Of a DNA stretch of 64,000 bases, positions 48,896 through 61,831 are shown one piece after another. This DNA comes from Lucifuga dentata (lineage: Eukaryota > Chordata > Actinopteri > Ophidiiformes > Bythitidae), in the NCBI GenBank assembly GCA_014773175.1, contig VXCM01000040.1, forward strand, positions 203,425 through 267,424, given 5' to 3'. The position numbers and the translations under genes are program-made. The notes under the pieces were generated by a model. That model searched no databases. It had not been told where the DNA came from and worked only from the letters and a program-made list of their open reading frames with translations. The stretch's first letter is position 1; each line of letters starts with the position of its first letter.

Positions 48896-51164
48896 TACAA
48901 AATCTTGACACAGATTCATGCAGCAGTATTCAGGCTTTTCCTGCATGTTTAACTGCAACACTGAGCTGTACAGGAATTCTGCACAGCTCAGCCTGACCTT
49001 TTGAACTTTAAACCAGCCAGGCAGATGGAATTTCCATCTGTTTCCTCAACCCTTTCTCAGCCACGTCCTCCTGTGAGTGGGAAAGAACGACTTGACTCCT
49101 CTTTGTCACTGTAATCAGAGTCGGCTGCAACACTGTAGGAGCAATAAAACATGATAAAGACTTAACTGCTACAATATATTGGAAAAGGAATTCCTCTGCT
49201 GAGATACTGCAAGATTTCATGGGTTGTCCAATAGGCTGACGGACAAAAAAGCCCATTAACTTTGTGGTTTTATACAGAAAATACCCTATTTACTCTAATA
49301 CATGAGAACTATACACACAGGAAGCATTTAAGAGGCTTTCAGAACAAGGTCAAGGACCTCTCTGGGCCTCTTAATGGCCTCCCGGGGTCTCCAATACAAT
49401 TGGAGAAGAAATTAATTTCATTGTACTTCAATTTACTACAAATTATGCCAGTGAGAGAATGCACAAATATATTTAATCTGCTTCTATCTTATGTTTTACT
49501 GCTCCATCTATATGTGCATTGTATGTTTAAATCATGTCTAACATTAATATATTGTCATGACATTATCTTATGAAGTGGGTTGAATCTTTATGAATGGCCC
49601 GCCATTTCTTTTCTTTTCATAATGCTCGACTGCCCTCTGCTGGCCACTACCTGATAACACACCAGAGGTTGCAATTCCATCAATTCCTGTTGATTAGCAG
49701 AACTATGACCTATAAAAACAGTGTATTAAAAATCATTCCCGGCTAAAACATTACCCACTTGCCTGATTAGCTCTGATTGCAGTTTAAATTTAATTATCTT
49801 GGCATTTAAGTCAGTAAACCTGTATTTAGTTGAATCAGGCTGTTGACAAGTCCTAATCAATTTGAATAATGCAGATTTGGTAATCAAATTTAACGTCTGC
49901 AAAAAATTTCAGGTGATAATTTATCACAGCATTATTGTTGAAAGCAGCATTTGAGGCAGCTAATTGGCTGTAAAATTACCCACTGGTGTTAAATCAGGAA
50001 TTGAGAGTTCTTTTAATTTCCTGTTTTAGCCACTTAAATTCTGAGGCACCAGGTGAGAGCAGTTAATTGTAATTAACCGGCTAGTAGGATAGAAAAGCAG
50101 GAGTGCTTTTAAAGTGAAGGATTCAAAACCAGTGCTGAGATCAATATGAAATTCTCACCTGAATGCCCTTTAAGGGAAATGACACTAAAGACACACTTTA
50201 ATGACTAAACCTTTTTGTCCTACTTTCATTGGTTTAACGTGCAATTTGCAGTGTCCCAAGTCAATACGTGCAAGTCACAAATCAAGACTTCACACTTGCT
50301 TTTGACTTGCAAAACACAACTTGTGCCTGTATCAGAGCATCAATAAGGCAAAAAAAAACAAAAAAAAAAAAACAAATCTCCTACATCAGGGGCCTACAGG
50401 CAGCACAATGATGACTAGTTTTATGATTTTTTTTTTTTATATGAAAAAAAAAAACAGCATGTCATCCTGTGTGCTGGAAGCATTTGTGCAGTCTTGGGGA
50501 ATTTCCTTTAATCCACACACACATTGCAGCCATGTTATTTTAACTCTTTTCCCATTCCTCGATTCAACAGCAGAAGTGAAGGGCTGCAATGACGTTACAC
50601 TGCAGGACGGAGTCTACAATCACAGCTTCAGTTCCCTAACAGAGGCCTTTAATAAAAACAGGGATTGCACCACAGAGGTGTCTAATCCTTTCTAGTTGAG
50701 CCACAGAAACCTCTTCACAGCATCAACTGCGTCACAGAAGTCTTTAGTCTGTTTTAGTCCAATGTCATTCATCGTCATATAAGACAGCATCAAATGGCAG
50801 CAAAAAGAATCCTATTATAATTAATTAATAAGATTAATATTTGTATTTCAGGTATTAACAGTAACTATTCCATCACAGACATCTATAATAACTGTATCTA
50901 ATGCAGGCTAATAAGGATTACAGTAATATATATGCATTAATAAGGGCTCAATATAAAGAAGATATGAGGATAGATCCCTAGCATCACCTTTTTTTATTTG
51001 AAGGGAATCGAAAAACAAAACCCTCTCCTTTTCTATTTCAGTTAAAGCAGCTTCTTTATGTTGCTAAATTCCCAAAATTATAAATCTGTCCATAATTTTG
51101 GCACAGGTGTTAGTTTTCCAAAAAGAAAAGAAACTAAAGGAAGAAATGGACATTGCTTTGTTGT

Positions 51165-51190
51165 TCTCTCTCTCTCTCTCTCTCTCTCTC
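51165..51190. repeat. (CT)n microsatellite
   Basis: A CT run of about 13 units followed by a short GCGCGC stretch. Confidence 0.85.
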
Positions 51191-52045
51191 GAGCGCGCGC
51201 GTGTGTGCGTCTTGGGTCACGGAGCAGCTGCACAGCCATTTATCTGGCTCTCTGGAGAAACAATTACACCTGAGCAGCCAGCAGAGTTGAACAGGGGCTG
51301 GGGATTAATGATGGGCTCATGACTCAAAGTGAAGCAAAAAGTTACAGTGTCATTGACCAACAGCGCCCCCTCCTGGTCAGCGAGCCCATAAAGAACCAAA
51401 ATGCAATTAAGATGCTGTTGTCGGATCACTTTGACGTGGTTTTAGTCCTTTTCCATTTACAAAAAAGCAATTATATCATTCCAGTAATACATCTTAACAG
51501 GATGCTATTCATATAGCAAGACGCTAAGCTCACCACAAATTAATTGACTATTTTAGGACGATTAAAATACTTTTAAGGGATTATCTGTCTGTTTTTCTCC
51601 AGACACAGTAATAACGCGACTCAATTTTAGCGCATTGGCTTCATTATTTATTACAGGCTGGAGTGTCTGGGCATAGAACATGTGATTTCTGCACTGGGGG
51701 ACTAAACACAGCATGTATTAATAACCCAAACTACATAATAACCATAAATGTTCTGTCCTCTATGGCCCCAAAAGCTGCATCAGCAAGAATTATAACTAAA
51801 TAGAAGAGAGAAGCCATCACACAAAGGGGTGATATTCAAACTTTATGTATTGTTTTTTAAAATAATAAAGACAGCTGATGTAATATCGGCGTGGAATATC
51901 TCATTTTCTTTCTTAAGCGCACCCATTGTTCAAATTTCCAAGCACACACGGTGTCCTTTCCTTCTGTGAAAATGCAGCTCCAGCCTGCCTCATGCTTCAG
52001 CGTTAGGAGCTGCCACATCCCATCCCCCTCTTTTCTCATCCATCT

Positions 52046-52202
52046 NTCCTCCTCCTCCTCCTCCTCCTCCCCCTTGTGGCCCGTTGCCATGGAAGCTGAT
52101 TGGAAGGATCACTCTGTCTCTCCAGCACGTTGCCCTCCATTCTTGCCAGGAGAAAGCAAAGTATTTCAGAGCGTGGCACAAAAAAAAAAAAAAAAAAAAA
52201 AA
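52046..52202. repeat. (TCC)n and poly-A low-complexity pair
   Basis: An N at 52,046 adjoins a TCC run to about 52,070. A poly-A tract occupies about 52,181-52,201. Frames across either are artefacts. Confidence 0.8.
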
Positions 52203-54011
52203 TGTCCTTCTGCAACATCCTGCGGACGTCAAGGAGCCGCTGCTGTGACATACAGAATAAAAACAGGCCTCAAAGACGTGATTTATTATTTTCATGTGTT
52301 TAATTCATCCAGTCTCTGAAAACATACCCAATGAGAAGCATTTTAGGGAGTATAAAAAATTTTGAACGAAGCTTACTTAATCATCATCTATGATCAGACT
52401 TTTAACATAAAAAGACTATATTTGAACAAATGCAAAACTGCAGGAAGAAATATAAATTTAGGACAAAAGTTGCTAAATATGGATATCATACACACAGGCC
52501 TCACTATTTCTAATCAGCTTTTAGGATAAATAAAGGCATAATCATTCATTTTTGACCACATTAAACTACAGAATAGAATAGATGAAGCCAATACAAGCAT
52601 CTCTAACTCAAGGCTAAGACTCTGAGCATCGTTCTCCCTCACATGTTTTTCCACCAAGAGCTGATGTCATGGTCTAGCATTGCTATAGCAACAATATTTA
52701 GGGGCTTGCGGATGTGGATTGGCTGGTTAAAAGCATATTCTGATAGCCATCGATGCCTGTACTGTCCTACACTTGTGTTAATTAAGCCTCTGCTGCCTGT
52801 GCACACGCATACGACAGAATATCTGGCAATTTGAGGCGTCAAGCAAACAGAACAGCTGAATGGAGGAAGTGTGAGTCATCGTCCGAAACACGCTCTCCGT
52901 CTTTGACTGGCAGGTCTGAGCTGAAAGCAAAGTCGAGCAGTCATCATTTGGAATGCAAATTCCGTCACCTATTGTGCTGCGTGAGCGTGGAGCAAGTGAA
53001 GAGGTGCAGGAGGAGGGAGGAGGTGTAAATGAATATCGTGGTGAATGTGACAATTTTGAACATGAAATGACGTCCTTGATTGCACAGCTGGGTGCATGTT
53101 GTGTGTGTTTTTGTTTTTTTTTTTAATTTTGCATGTCAGCCTGCAGATTCTGGAGACTCCTGACTGAATCTTAAGCTGATTGGATAACGATCAGCCCAAA
53201 TCAAAGCCATCCTAATTATTTAAGTCCAATCAGGTGTGGGTGGAGCAGGGAGAAACAGAAGATATTCCATGCTGTGGGTCTCCAGAGGCCGGATTGGAGA
53301 ATACTGGTGTACTGGAAATGTAAATCACCCTCCAACTCCAAAATGCTTGTAGGTGATGCAGGAATAATTTCATTTTCGACATTCAGCTCCCCTGATGCTC
53401 CTGCTGATGCCCCAATTTGGTTGTGATTGCACCAAATGCAGACGTGATTCTTTTACTCAATTCACCTGCACCTCCATCTTAAACTCAGCCCAGGCTTCTA
53501 GTTATCATTTGTAATGTTATAAATAATATGAGCCACATGTTTTATGGTCTAAGAGGTGAAAAATTGTTTGCTGTAGCATTTTAACTCCAAAATATCAAAA
53601 TATATCTAATCAACAAATCTGTGAAAATGAATGAAAGGGGATTTTTTTTTTAAATTTCATGCATGTCAGCGACCTTCAGTGTATTCAGAAACGATTCATT
53701 CTCTACAAACTCTTCCCCTCCCCTTTCATTTCCTCTCATCTATTTGCCTCTTTTATCAACTTCAATGAACTGAAGGAGCTTTATTGGCACGAAAAGAAGG
53801 AAAATAACAAAAGAAAAACCACATTACATCAAATTTATTGCAAACTAACTGTCAGCTGTCGATGAGGAGGGAGAAAGTGAAGTGGCTTTAAACGGAGCTG
53901 GAGATGAGGAATAAGGCAAGGGTGGGAATAATTATTGCTCATTCCATAGCAATCCTGTTTATTTTTAACATTCTGTGCTGCAAAAATGAGAATCTGCACT
54001 TCCCTCACAGA

Positions 54012-54012
<1 letters not shown>

Positions 54013-54055
<43 letters not shown>
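54013..54055. repeat. Poly-C tract of at least 43 bases
   Basis: An uninterrupted C homopolymer ending at the N at 54,056. Its true length is unknown because the assembly stops inside or beside it. Proline- and glycine-rich frames across it are not genes. Confidence 0.9.
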
Positions 54056-54060
54056 NTCTT

Positions 54061-54066
<6 letters not shown>

Positions 54067-54104
<38 letters not shown>

Positions 54105-54169
54105 GGGGGATGCAGTGCAAAGAAAGCGAGACAGTGAGAGAGCTGACAGGGTAAGCAAAGTGGGGGTGC

Positions 54170-54219
<50 letters not shown>
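54067..54219. repeat. Two (GA)n runs
   Basis: GA repeats at about 54,067-54,101 and 54,173-54,219, separated by purine-rich sequence. Mirror-repeat polypurine DNA of this kind can form triplexes. Confidence 0.88.
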
Positions 54220-54222
<3 letters not shown>

Positions 54223-54518
54223 ACAGAAGGCAGTGATAGGGAGAGAGGAGTGTGACAGAGGCAGAAGTGTGCTGCACAATAGTGCCAGAGGGGGGAGAGA
54301 GAGAGAGAAAGCAGGCATCATGGCAGCACTCACTGCATCATCACGACACATGGGGATGTTTGGCTGCTGCTGGTGAACACTGTGATGCGGAGGAGAGAGC
54401 TGAGGACTTCCTGGAAACCAAAGGCGAGACGAGGAAGCAGGTCAGTGACGGTCACACCTTTAAATAGACTCTCAGGACTGAAGTGATGAAAAAGCCCTTG
54501 GCTTTGCATGCAGTAACA

Positions 54519-54520
54519 GT

Positions 54521-54559
<39 letters not shown>
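54519..54559. repeat. (GT)n-(GA)n microsatellite
   Basis: A GT run followed directly by a GA run. Confidence 0.88.
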
Positions 54560-54686
54560 TGATATCACCACATCACAGGATGAAACCGCATCTGCTGTTT
54601 GACTTGTTTACATGTGTCAGTAAGAATTCCCTTGCTGGTGTTTGGGATGTGTACATACATGCATCCAGACACGTGAGGATGCATGC

Positions 54687-54689
<3 letters not shown>

Positions 54690-54745
<56 letters not shown>
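54690..54745. repeat. Long (GT)n microsatellite
   Basis: About 28 uninterrupted GT units, the longest dinucleotide run in the window. Confidence 0.92.
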
Positions 54746-54747
<2 letters not shown>

Positions 54748-55833
54748 GGTTTGGTTCCACACTGCTCTAAATTATCATGAGATGTGATATTTAGCTGAGA
54801 GGAGCTTGAGGAGGCAATAGAAATCCATGCTGGATCCCTGGAAAACTGCAGCACTGCTCCCTCTGTAGCATGCAGAATGATGGATTCCATATTTCTTTTT
54901 ATTCTTTTTCTTTCCTGAAAAGCAGCAAGGTGGACTGGAGGTTTGCAAGTGGCGGAGTGCAGGAGAGAAAAGGCAGCAGGGATCAGGCAGACGAGAGTAA
55001 AGAGAGAGAAAGGGGATAATGAGGGAGGAAATAATGAAGAGGAAGTAAGGATGAAGAGTAGGAAATAGGGAAAGGAAGTGAGGATGAGGGAGGGAAGGGG
55101 GGAGGGCGAGAGGGGAAACAAAGCCTGTCAGAGAGAGGGAAAGCTTGGCCCAGCATTCTGCTCTGCTGCATATGATGTAATCCTCCACCAGTCCAGTTCA
55201 GATGAGGAGAGGCTCAACAGATCATTATTTTTAAAAAACTTGGAATTTTAGGAGAGCGAAAGTGCCGAGAGGTGTCTAACACACACTTCCTGTTATCAAC
55301 AGCACCTTTCAAGTGTGTGTCTAAGAGAGAGAACTTAAAATAGTACAGCAGTCATGTCTTATCAGAATGCTTTTCACTTTCTAAAAAGCAACAAAAAGGA
55401 TTATAAGGCAGCATTTAATCAAAATCATGAATTCAATACTTCATAACTTCAAAATCAACTTAATTTTTATGAGGTTTATATATATTTTAAATTAATATTT
55501 CCCTTGTGATTTCAGGTCTTTGCTGCTACTGTGCCAAAACTTTTAGATTTAATGTTTAAATTAATTAAATGAGTAAAATGACATATTATTAAGTTGATAG
55601 GCAGTTTAAGGGATAAAATATGATAATATTGATGCAAAATAATGTAAGGAAAATGGGAAAGTAGGAATGGAAATTTGGGAAAATTGAAACATCTTTGGCT
55701 AACATGTTTTGGGGAATTTCTTTGAAGTTGTCAGAAAATTCCACATTTATGATTGTAGAATTTCTGGCAATATTAGATTATTAGAGGTATTTTACTGGTC
55801 CTGGTTGACACTTTACCTGTGTCCGTTGTCCAG

Positions 55834-56762
55834 GTGCGACCAGTGGGTGGAGCCACAGAATGAGTGGGATCCTGAAGAGGAAGCTGGAGGAGGGCCCCTC
55901 CCCCTTCCTGTCTGATTATGATGAGGTTTCCTGCAGTGACAGCGGCAACAGCAGCGACAGTCTGAACCATCCGGTTCCCTCTGGCCTGCTGGACTGTAAG
56001 AATCCTACCGTCTGACTCCCGTCTGCAACCATTACGTTTCTAATTTCAAATTTCATTTATCTCTGATTGAAACAGGACATTGAAATTGGGCAAATATGAC
56101 TAAAATATCAACAATCTTACTGGCGATTTTGCATGTTTGATTTGGAAAGATTAGGGGATTTGGCAAAATAATATGAAAACTAAAATACGGTTTTTGAAAA
56201 TGGTTGACAGTAACGTAACCTATGCATTGGGCTCAAACATGCAAAACCACTGGTATGGTCCTTTAATGCCATAAACACCATAATATGCAGGTTTCCATGT
56301 GACAAATCAATACTAACATATGAGAAAAGAAACCAGCAGCTTAAATTTTATATGTAATGTTAAATATGTTAAAAAAAAGGTCAATTAATAAAAACATAAT
56401 GTAAGAAATTAAATGATATTAACTGGCATTTATTGAAAATTAAAAGCGGTGTTTCTCTCTCAGCCTCCTCTCTGCAGCCGCAGTCAAAGCGGCTGCGAGG
56501 ACGCAACGTGCACTTTGAGAGCGTGACCGTGTACTACTTCAGCCGGCGGCAGGGCTTCACCAGCGTGCCCACGCAGGGCGGCAGCACCCTGGGCATGTCC
56601 CCGCGCCACAGCTGGGTGAAACGCTTCACACTCAGGGAGTTCGCCATGGAGCAGAAGCGGAGCCACAGGAACATGCTGAGGGATCATCTCAAAGAGGAGA
56701 AACTCAACGCCATCAAGCTCAAAGTCAGTTGCAAAACTCTTGCTTCCTCTTTGCATTTGAAA

Positions 56763-56799
<37 letters not shown>

Positions 56800-58877
56800 A
56801 ATAAGCATTGAGTCATGCTCCGTGCTGCTTCTGCATCTTAAAGAGCTTATCTTTTGGTTTCCATTACTGTAAATGCATTGCATTAGCACAGCTTTACGCA
56901 GAGCCCCAGTGTTCCATTTCCTCCCCTTAATGCATTAACATAAAAGCCACTGATGGGCTGAAAACATGCGCTGACACCAATCAAACCCTGAACGTACAGA
57001 AAGTTCTTTTTAAAGGACCATAGCAGTGATTTTGCATGTTTAAGCTTAATACTGCCAACCATTTTCCAGAATATAAAACTGTATTTTAGTTTTTGTGTTA
57101 TTTTGCCAAATCCCCACCTTAAAATTAAATGTTTTGCCTGCTAACACGTACATCTAAATGTAGAGGGGATTTTTGTTTTAATTTAAAAGCTGTGTTCTCC
57201 TGGCACTATATTCCCTGGCAAAGACATACATTTACTTCTTTGTAGCTCCATGTTGGACCAGTTAAATAAATAACAGGCTCAAATATGTAAAACCACCGGT
57301 ATGGTCCTTTGCCACCGTCATCGACCCAAAAATAGCTTCTAAGGTTTTTCCGTCCTCCAGCTGACGAAGAACGGCACGGTGTCATCAGCGGAGGCAGACA
57401 CCCTGACGCTCGACGACATCTCAGAAGACGACCTGGACCTGGACAACACGGAGGTGGACGATTACTTCTTCCTCCAGCCTCTGACCACCAGGCGGCGTCG
57501 CGCCCTGCTCCGAGCCTCGGGGGTCCGACGCATCGACGTGGAGGAGAAACACGAGCTGCGTGCCTTGCGCATGTCCAGAGAAGAGTGCGGGTGCCGCTGC
57601 CGGGGAATATGTGACCCTGAGACCTGTGCTTGCAGCCTGGCCGGCATTAAGTGCCAGGTAAATGGAACTGTGGTGAGGCCCATCTATAATACTAAAGTGT
57701 GTTTATGTACTTTTTTTTTACTGCGAATACTCTCATATTTCTCGTACTTTTTCCATTGTGATGTTAGTACTTTTACTTCAGTAAAGGATTTGAGGACTCC
57801 TTCCTGCAGGTGGACCGCATGTCCTTCCCTTGCAGCTGCACGAAGGAAGGCTGCAGCAACACCACGGGACGCCTGGAGTTCAACCCCGTCCGGGTGCGGA
57901 CCCACTTCCTGCACACCATCATGAAGCTGGAGCTGGAGAAGAGCCGTGACGAGCAGCAGCTGCAGCTACAGCAGCAGCAGCCGGAGCAGCAGCAGCTTGT
58001 AACCAACGGCAACGGTTACCATGGAGACTCCCCCTTGGTCCAGCAGCAGCCGAACCTGCAGTTTCCTCTGATGAGTGGCACACCGCACATTCCCATCATG
58101 CACCTCCAGAGTACAGGCGACGCAGATTTACACCTAGATGATGAAGAAGAGGAGGAGGAAGAGGAGGAAGAGGAGGAAGAGGAGGAAGACGAAGAAGAGG
58201 AGGATGATGATGATGAAGCTTATGAGGAAGATGAGGATGGCAGCAGCATATGCAGCGGGCTGTCAGACTGCAGCACACATAGCTTAGAAACAATCGACCC
58301 TGAGGAAGGCGAAGAGGATGAGGAGGAGGATGAAGACGAAGATGATGAAGAAGAGGATGAGGAGGAGGACGACTGGGAGAGTCTGCCCTCCTACTCGATT
58401 CCACTTCCTTCTGTGTTAGGCTACTCTAACAACACACACATGAGCCTCAGCAACCCCTTCCACACCAGCCCCTCCATGCACTATCAAATGGACAGCTCAG
58501 CCAATGAAACGCCAGCTTTTCTGAGTGGAAACGCCACTGTGTGTCCCTCGCTCCCTTCAGCGGACCCCACGCTAGAATCCAAAATCCCCTCTGAGCCGCT
58601 AAACACAGAACTCCACCGCCAGACAGAACGGCAAAGCACCTCCCACCATTTCCCCAACACCTCCGATTCCCTTACCCCCCAAATTTGCCCTCATGTAGCT
58701 CCCTTTGAGAACAACAGCGCCCCTGCTGGTGTGTGTGGTGAACTGCCATCTTCAACACAGCTCCAGAACAATCCAGAGCATCATGACTCACAAACAAAGG
58801 AACCAGAACAGAATGAGAGAACAGAAGAAGGCGATCAAAAGAGAGACATGTCGTGCTTTGAGAGGAATATGATCTGA
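55834..58877 (+). CDS. csrnp3: Cysteine/serine-rich nuclear protein 3 (four coding exons)
   Basis: Coding exons 55860-55995, 56464-56723, 57361-57657 and 57810-58877 join in phase to 586 residues, close to human CSRNP3 (585). The start entry includes 26 nt of leader after the acceptor at 55,833. The family are nuclear DNA-binding transcriptional activators of the AXUD1 type. The conserved N-terminal domain runs from [18 protein letters not shown] through [13 protein letters not shown] to TKNGTV. The cysteine-rich core is [23 protein letters not shown] followed by [12 protein letters not shown]. Next come a glutamine-rich stretch (about 277-294), then two long acidic tracts (about 340-377 and 394-421). 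The C-terminus is Ser/Pro-rich and poorly conserved. csrnp1 or csrnp2 are alternatives, but length, acidic tracts and the 2q24-like neighbourhood favour csrnp3. MITE copies occupy introns 1 and 2. Confidence 0.9.
56115..56266. mobile_element. TTAA MITE, copy F (short), csrnp3 intron 1
   Basis: Starts CTTACTGGCGATTTTGCATGTTTG and ends GGCTCAAACATGCAAAACC...GGTCCTTTAA. Only about 150 bp remain, mostly the two terminal repeats. It lies about 200 bp before exon 2. Confidence 0.75.
56766..56795. repeat. Poly-T tract, csrnp3 intron 2
   Basis: A T homopolymer about 45 bp after the exon 2 donor. It can be mistaken for coding continuation in a frame-only view. Confidence 0.85.
57010..57310. mobile_element. 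TTAA MITE, copy G, csrnp3 intron 2
   Basis: Begins TTAAAGGACCATAGCAG and ends CCGGTATGGTCCTTTG. The right TTAA is mutated. The inner TGTTTTGCCTGCTAACACGTACAT matches the reverse complement of the interior in other copies, so this copy's inner part appears to run in the opposite direction. It ends about 50 bp before exon 3. Confidence 0.78.
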
Positions 58878-59619
58878 CGGTTCAGAGGGTTTTAGAGGGA
58901 TCAGGAGACATTTGGAATATTAATCAAGAATTTTGACCTTCAATCTTCAGTTTGATTTATTCTTGATAAGTGCACTTCCAAAGAGAAAGTGAGAGTTGAA
59001 TATGATCTAATTTTAGCTCTAAACCTTTCTAAGATTGTTGGTTTAGACAAAAGAAGAACTATAAAATGTACACGGATTCAAATCAGTGCAAACCAGTGTT
59101 TCTGTGAGTTACTTGTAACTATATCAGTTCTAATTTATACTCTGTTGCAAAGTGTTTTTTTGATCATAACAGCATGTTTTCTGGTTGTGGCTAACATCTA
59201 TGACAAATTGACACGATTTGGAGGTTTTGGCGACATGCTTGTGTTGTTTCACTATTTTCATTGTGCTGGTGTGTGTCACTATTGCTGCTAATTGTTCTTA
59301 AATGCCTGTCTGTATTGCGTGTGTTCAGTTTGCTTTAGTATTGTAAAATGATAAATAATGTCACTGATTTTAAGCCTACTAATAGCAACACAGAAATTGA
59401 TTATAACTCATTTTAAAGGGTAAAAGCAATTAAATTATTTATCAAATGAGGCAAAAACATGCAGATTTAAGGGGAAAAAAAATGATATACCATGACTTTA
59501 AAAGTCTTTCATTATTATTATTAGTACTATAATGCAATATTAAAACTGTTTAAATCCTATAAGAGTCACCTCAAAGGATATTTTCCTAATTTTAATATCA
59601 TTTTTATACCTGCAATAAA
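58878..59619 (+). other. csrnp3: csrnp3 3' UTR with candidate poly-A signal
   Basis: AT-rich sequence after the stop. AATAAA is at 59,614-59,619, and a further AATAAA lies near 59,971. No open frame in it is credible. Confidence 0.5.
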
Positions 59620-60339
59620 TTATATAATCTTCTGTGTTCCAGTTTTTAGTTGTTAAAGCTGCAAGTTGCTAAGTTAATTGTGCCAAATTATTTTGTAAGA
59701 TTAGTGACAAATTTATCAATTTACAGTCAAGCGATCAATGTGAAGCAACTTTGTCACTCAATACTGCCAACAACTGGGGGCCAAACATATTTCATGTTTG
59801 TTTTGTTCTTTTTAAAAAAGACTGTACATTGCCGTGTGAGTCTGATTAAAATGGACATTTTTAACACCATCTCAGTTTGACGGTGATTAATTGTGACGTG
59901 AGCTGAAATTAAACCTTCCATTCTTGTAAAACTACATAATATATCAAAATAGAGTAACAAGACACAGACAAATAAAACTGAATTACAATTTAACCAAGTA
60001 TATTTACTTCTTTTTATTCTTTTGTATTATCAGTTAACAGCTGCAGTACTGCTTTTTCCCCAATAGATGGCAGCACTAAACCATGAATTTGTTTGACATC
60101 CAACCAGAGGGGCTTAAATCATTTTTTATGACGTCAGTAAGTTTGTTGATTATATGTTTTTGATTGAGGACAGAATGTGACATTAGTTTTCTCATAACAT
60201 CAGCAAAGAAATATTAATTACATTTACTGCTTTCTAATTAAAAAAAAGAAATAAAAGTCAGTTTTCGTGTCTAGGAATGTTACCAAGAAGAGAATGCTGT
60301 CCTGTTCTTATCCATTTACTCTAGTCATTCTCAATAGTT

Positions 60340-60644
60340 TTAAAGGATCATAACGGTGATTTTGCATGTTTGAGCCAAACATATACAATCTGCATACACA
60401 TTACGTCACTAAACATATCACTGAGTAAAGTAACTTTATTATCCGCTTTAACATGGAGCTGTGGAAGAAAATATGTCTCCACCAGAGAATATAGTCCCAG
60501 GAGAACAGGGCTTTCACCAGAAAAATGACATACGTGTTAGCAGGGTGAAACAATGAATTTTAAGGTGGCTGTATCACCTTAACTTTGATTTTTAAAATGA
60601 AATCTACAACACGCATATGCAAAATCACTGGTATTGTCCTTTAC
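60340..60644. mobile_element. TTAA MITE, copy H
   Basis: Begins TTTTAAAGGATCATAACGGTG and ends CACTGGTATTGTCCTTTAC. It retains GTCTCCACCAGAGAATATAGTCCC, also seen in copies B and K. The right TTAA has decayed. Confidence 0.78.
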
Positions 60645-61412
60645 TGTTAAATTCTAAGCATCTTCCAGCCTCTAGAGAGCACTGTTGAGTTAACCATACG
60701 GGGAGGTCTGTGCTGGGCGAGGCAGAGATCAGACAAGGCCATGAGGAAGACATGAGGAAGTCCTGTGTTCCCACATCTCTGGACCATCTATTCATGCATA
60801 GAAACATTTCCACGGCTCATTGGCGAACCACATCACAAACAAACTCCACAGCAGGTGCTGGCCACAATGGAGGCTAAACACACATTCAGTCATGCTATTT
60901 GATCTTTTATCATGAGACAATGAGGTGTGTGTGTATAGGACATTGGATTTCATTCAAAACACAAGGTCATAACTCGGCCGCTCCCTCTTACATAACTCTT
61001 TCACTGTGTCACATCTGCAGCATGCAGGGAGGATGGAGCAGGGAATGTCTGCTTGCTTTCTGCCAGCAAGGTATTGTGGGTAAGCAGCTCAGAGACGCTG
61101 CTGATCAATCACAGGCGGGGGAGCTGTGATGTTAGGTTGCCAGGCAACAGGAAGACAGAGCCAGGAGCAGGATCAGCAGAGCGTTTGGAGGCAGCTGGGT
61201 GGGGGTCGTCTCTCGGCTTCTCACCTCCTTCACCCTCTGCTCAACCCCACCAACCTGAGAGGAAAACATATAGGCTACAACCTCGCAAGAGCCTGACCTG
61301 CATGGAAGATCAAGATGAGCTTATGGAAACTAAAACACACCATGGTGGTCATGGTGTTATGGTTTGTGTGTTTGGGCCTGAAAAGATTACTTTTAATGAG
61401 TTAAGCATGGCA

Positions 61413-61831
61413 TTAAAGGAGCATACAGATAGATAATTTTGCATGTCTAAGACCTATAATTACCACCTGCATACGTGTTACATTACTGCCAATCATCTAA
61501 AAAATTAAGTAAATAAAATACTGCTGGAGTGGTAAATTTTAGATTTGTTTTTCCTACCTTCCAGCCTGCTTCGGTTTCAGTTCATTCCAGTACGCTATAA
61601 AAATCGACTTGTAGAGGCAATTGTGCATAAGTGTCAGCAGGCGAAACACTGACTTTTAAGGTGGCTGCATCACTTCTGCATTTGATTTTGAAAGATTAGG
61701 AGATTTGGTAAAATAACAGGAAAACTAAAATATGGTTTTATGTTTTGGAAAATGGTTTGCAGTAACATAACATGTATGCGAGTAGCATTTGTTGGGCTCA
61801 AACATGCAAAATTAACAGAATGGTCCTTTAA
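61413..61831. mobile_element. TTAA MITE, copy I
   Basis: Begins TTAAAGGAGCATACAGA and ends ACAGAATGGTCCTTTAA, with TTAA at both borders. The ACCTTCCAGCCTGC and GGTTTCAGTTCATTCCAGTA segments match copies A and D. Confidence 0.82.

Larger units (their letters stand above)
48896..53990. other. Non-coding region downstream of dhrs9
   Basis: No gene recognised. The block at 49.7-50.1 kb is AT-rich with many AATTA motifs and could be constrained, but this cannot be shown here. The phrase around 53,770, AGCTTTATTGGCA, is common in teleost repeats. Confidence 0.55.

Noticed and set aside
53835..54351. Several overlapping frames of about 130 residues on both strands
   Set aside because: They consist of poly-C, GA and CT repeats translated as Pro/Gly, Arg/Glu or Ser/Leu runs.
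54573..55188. Minus-strand frames of 137 and 182 residues
   Set aside because: Built from the long GT microsatellite and polypurine sequence; no splice or protein evidence.
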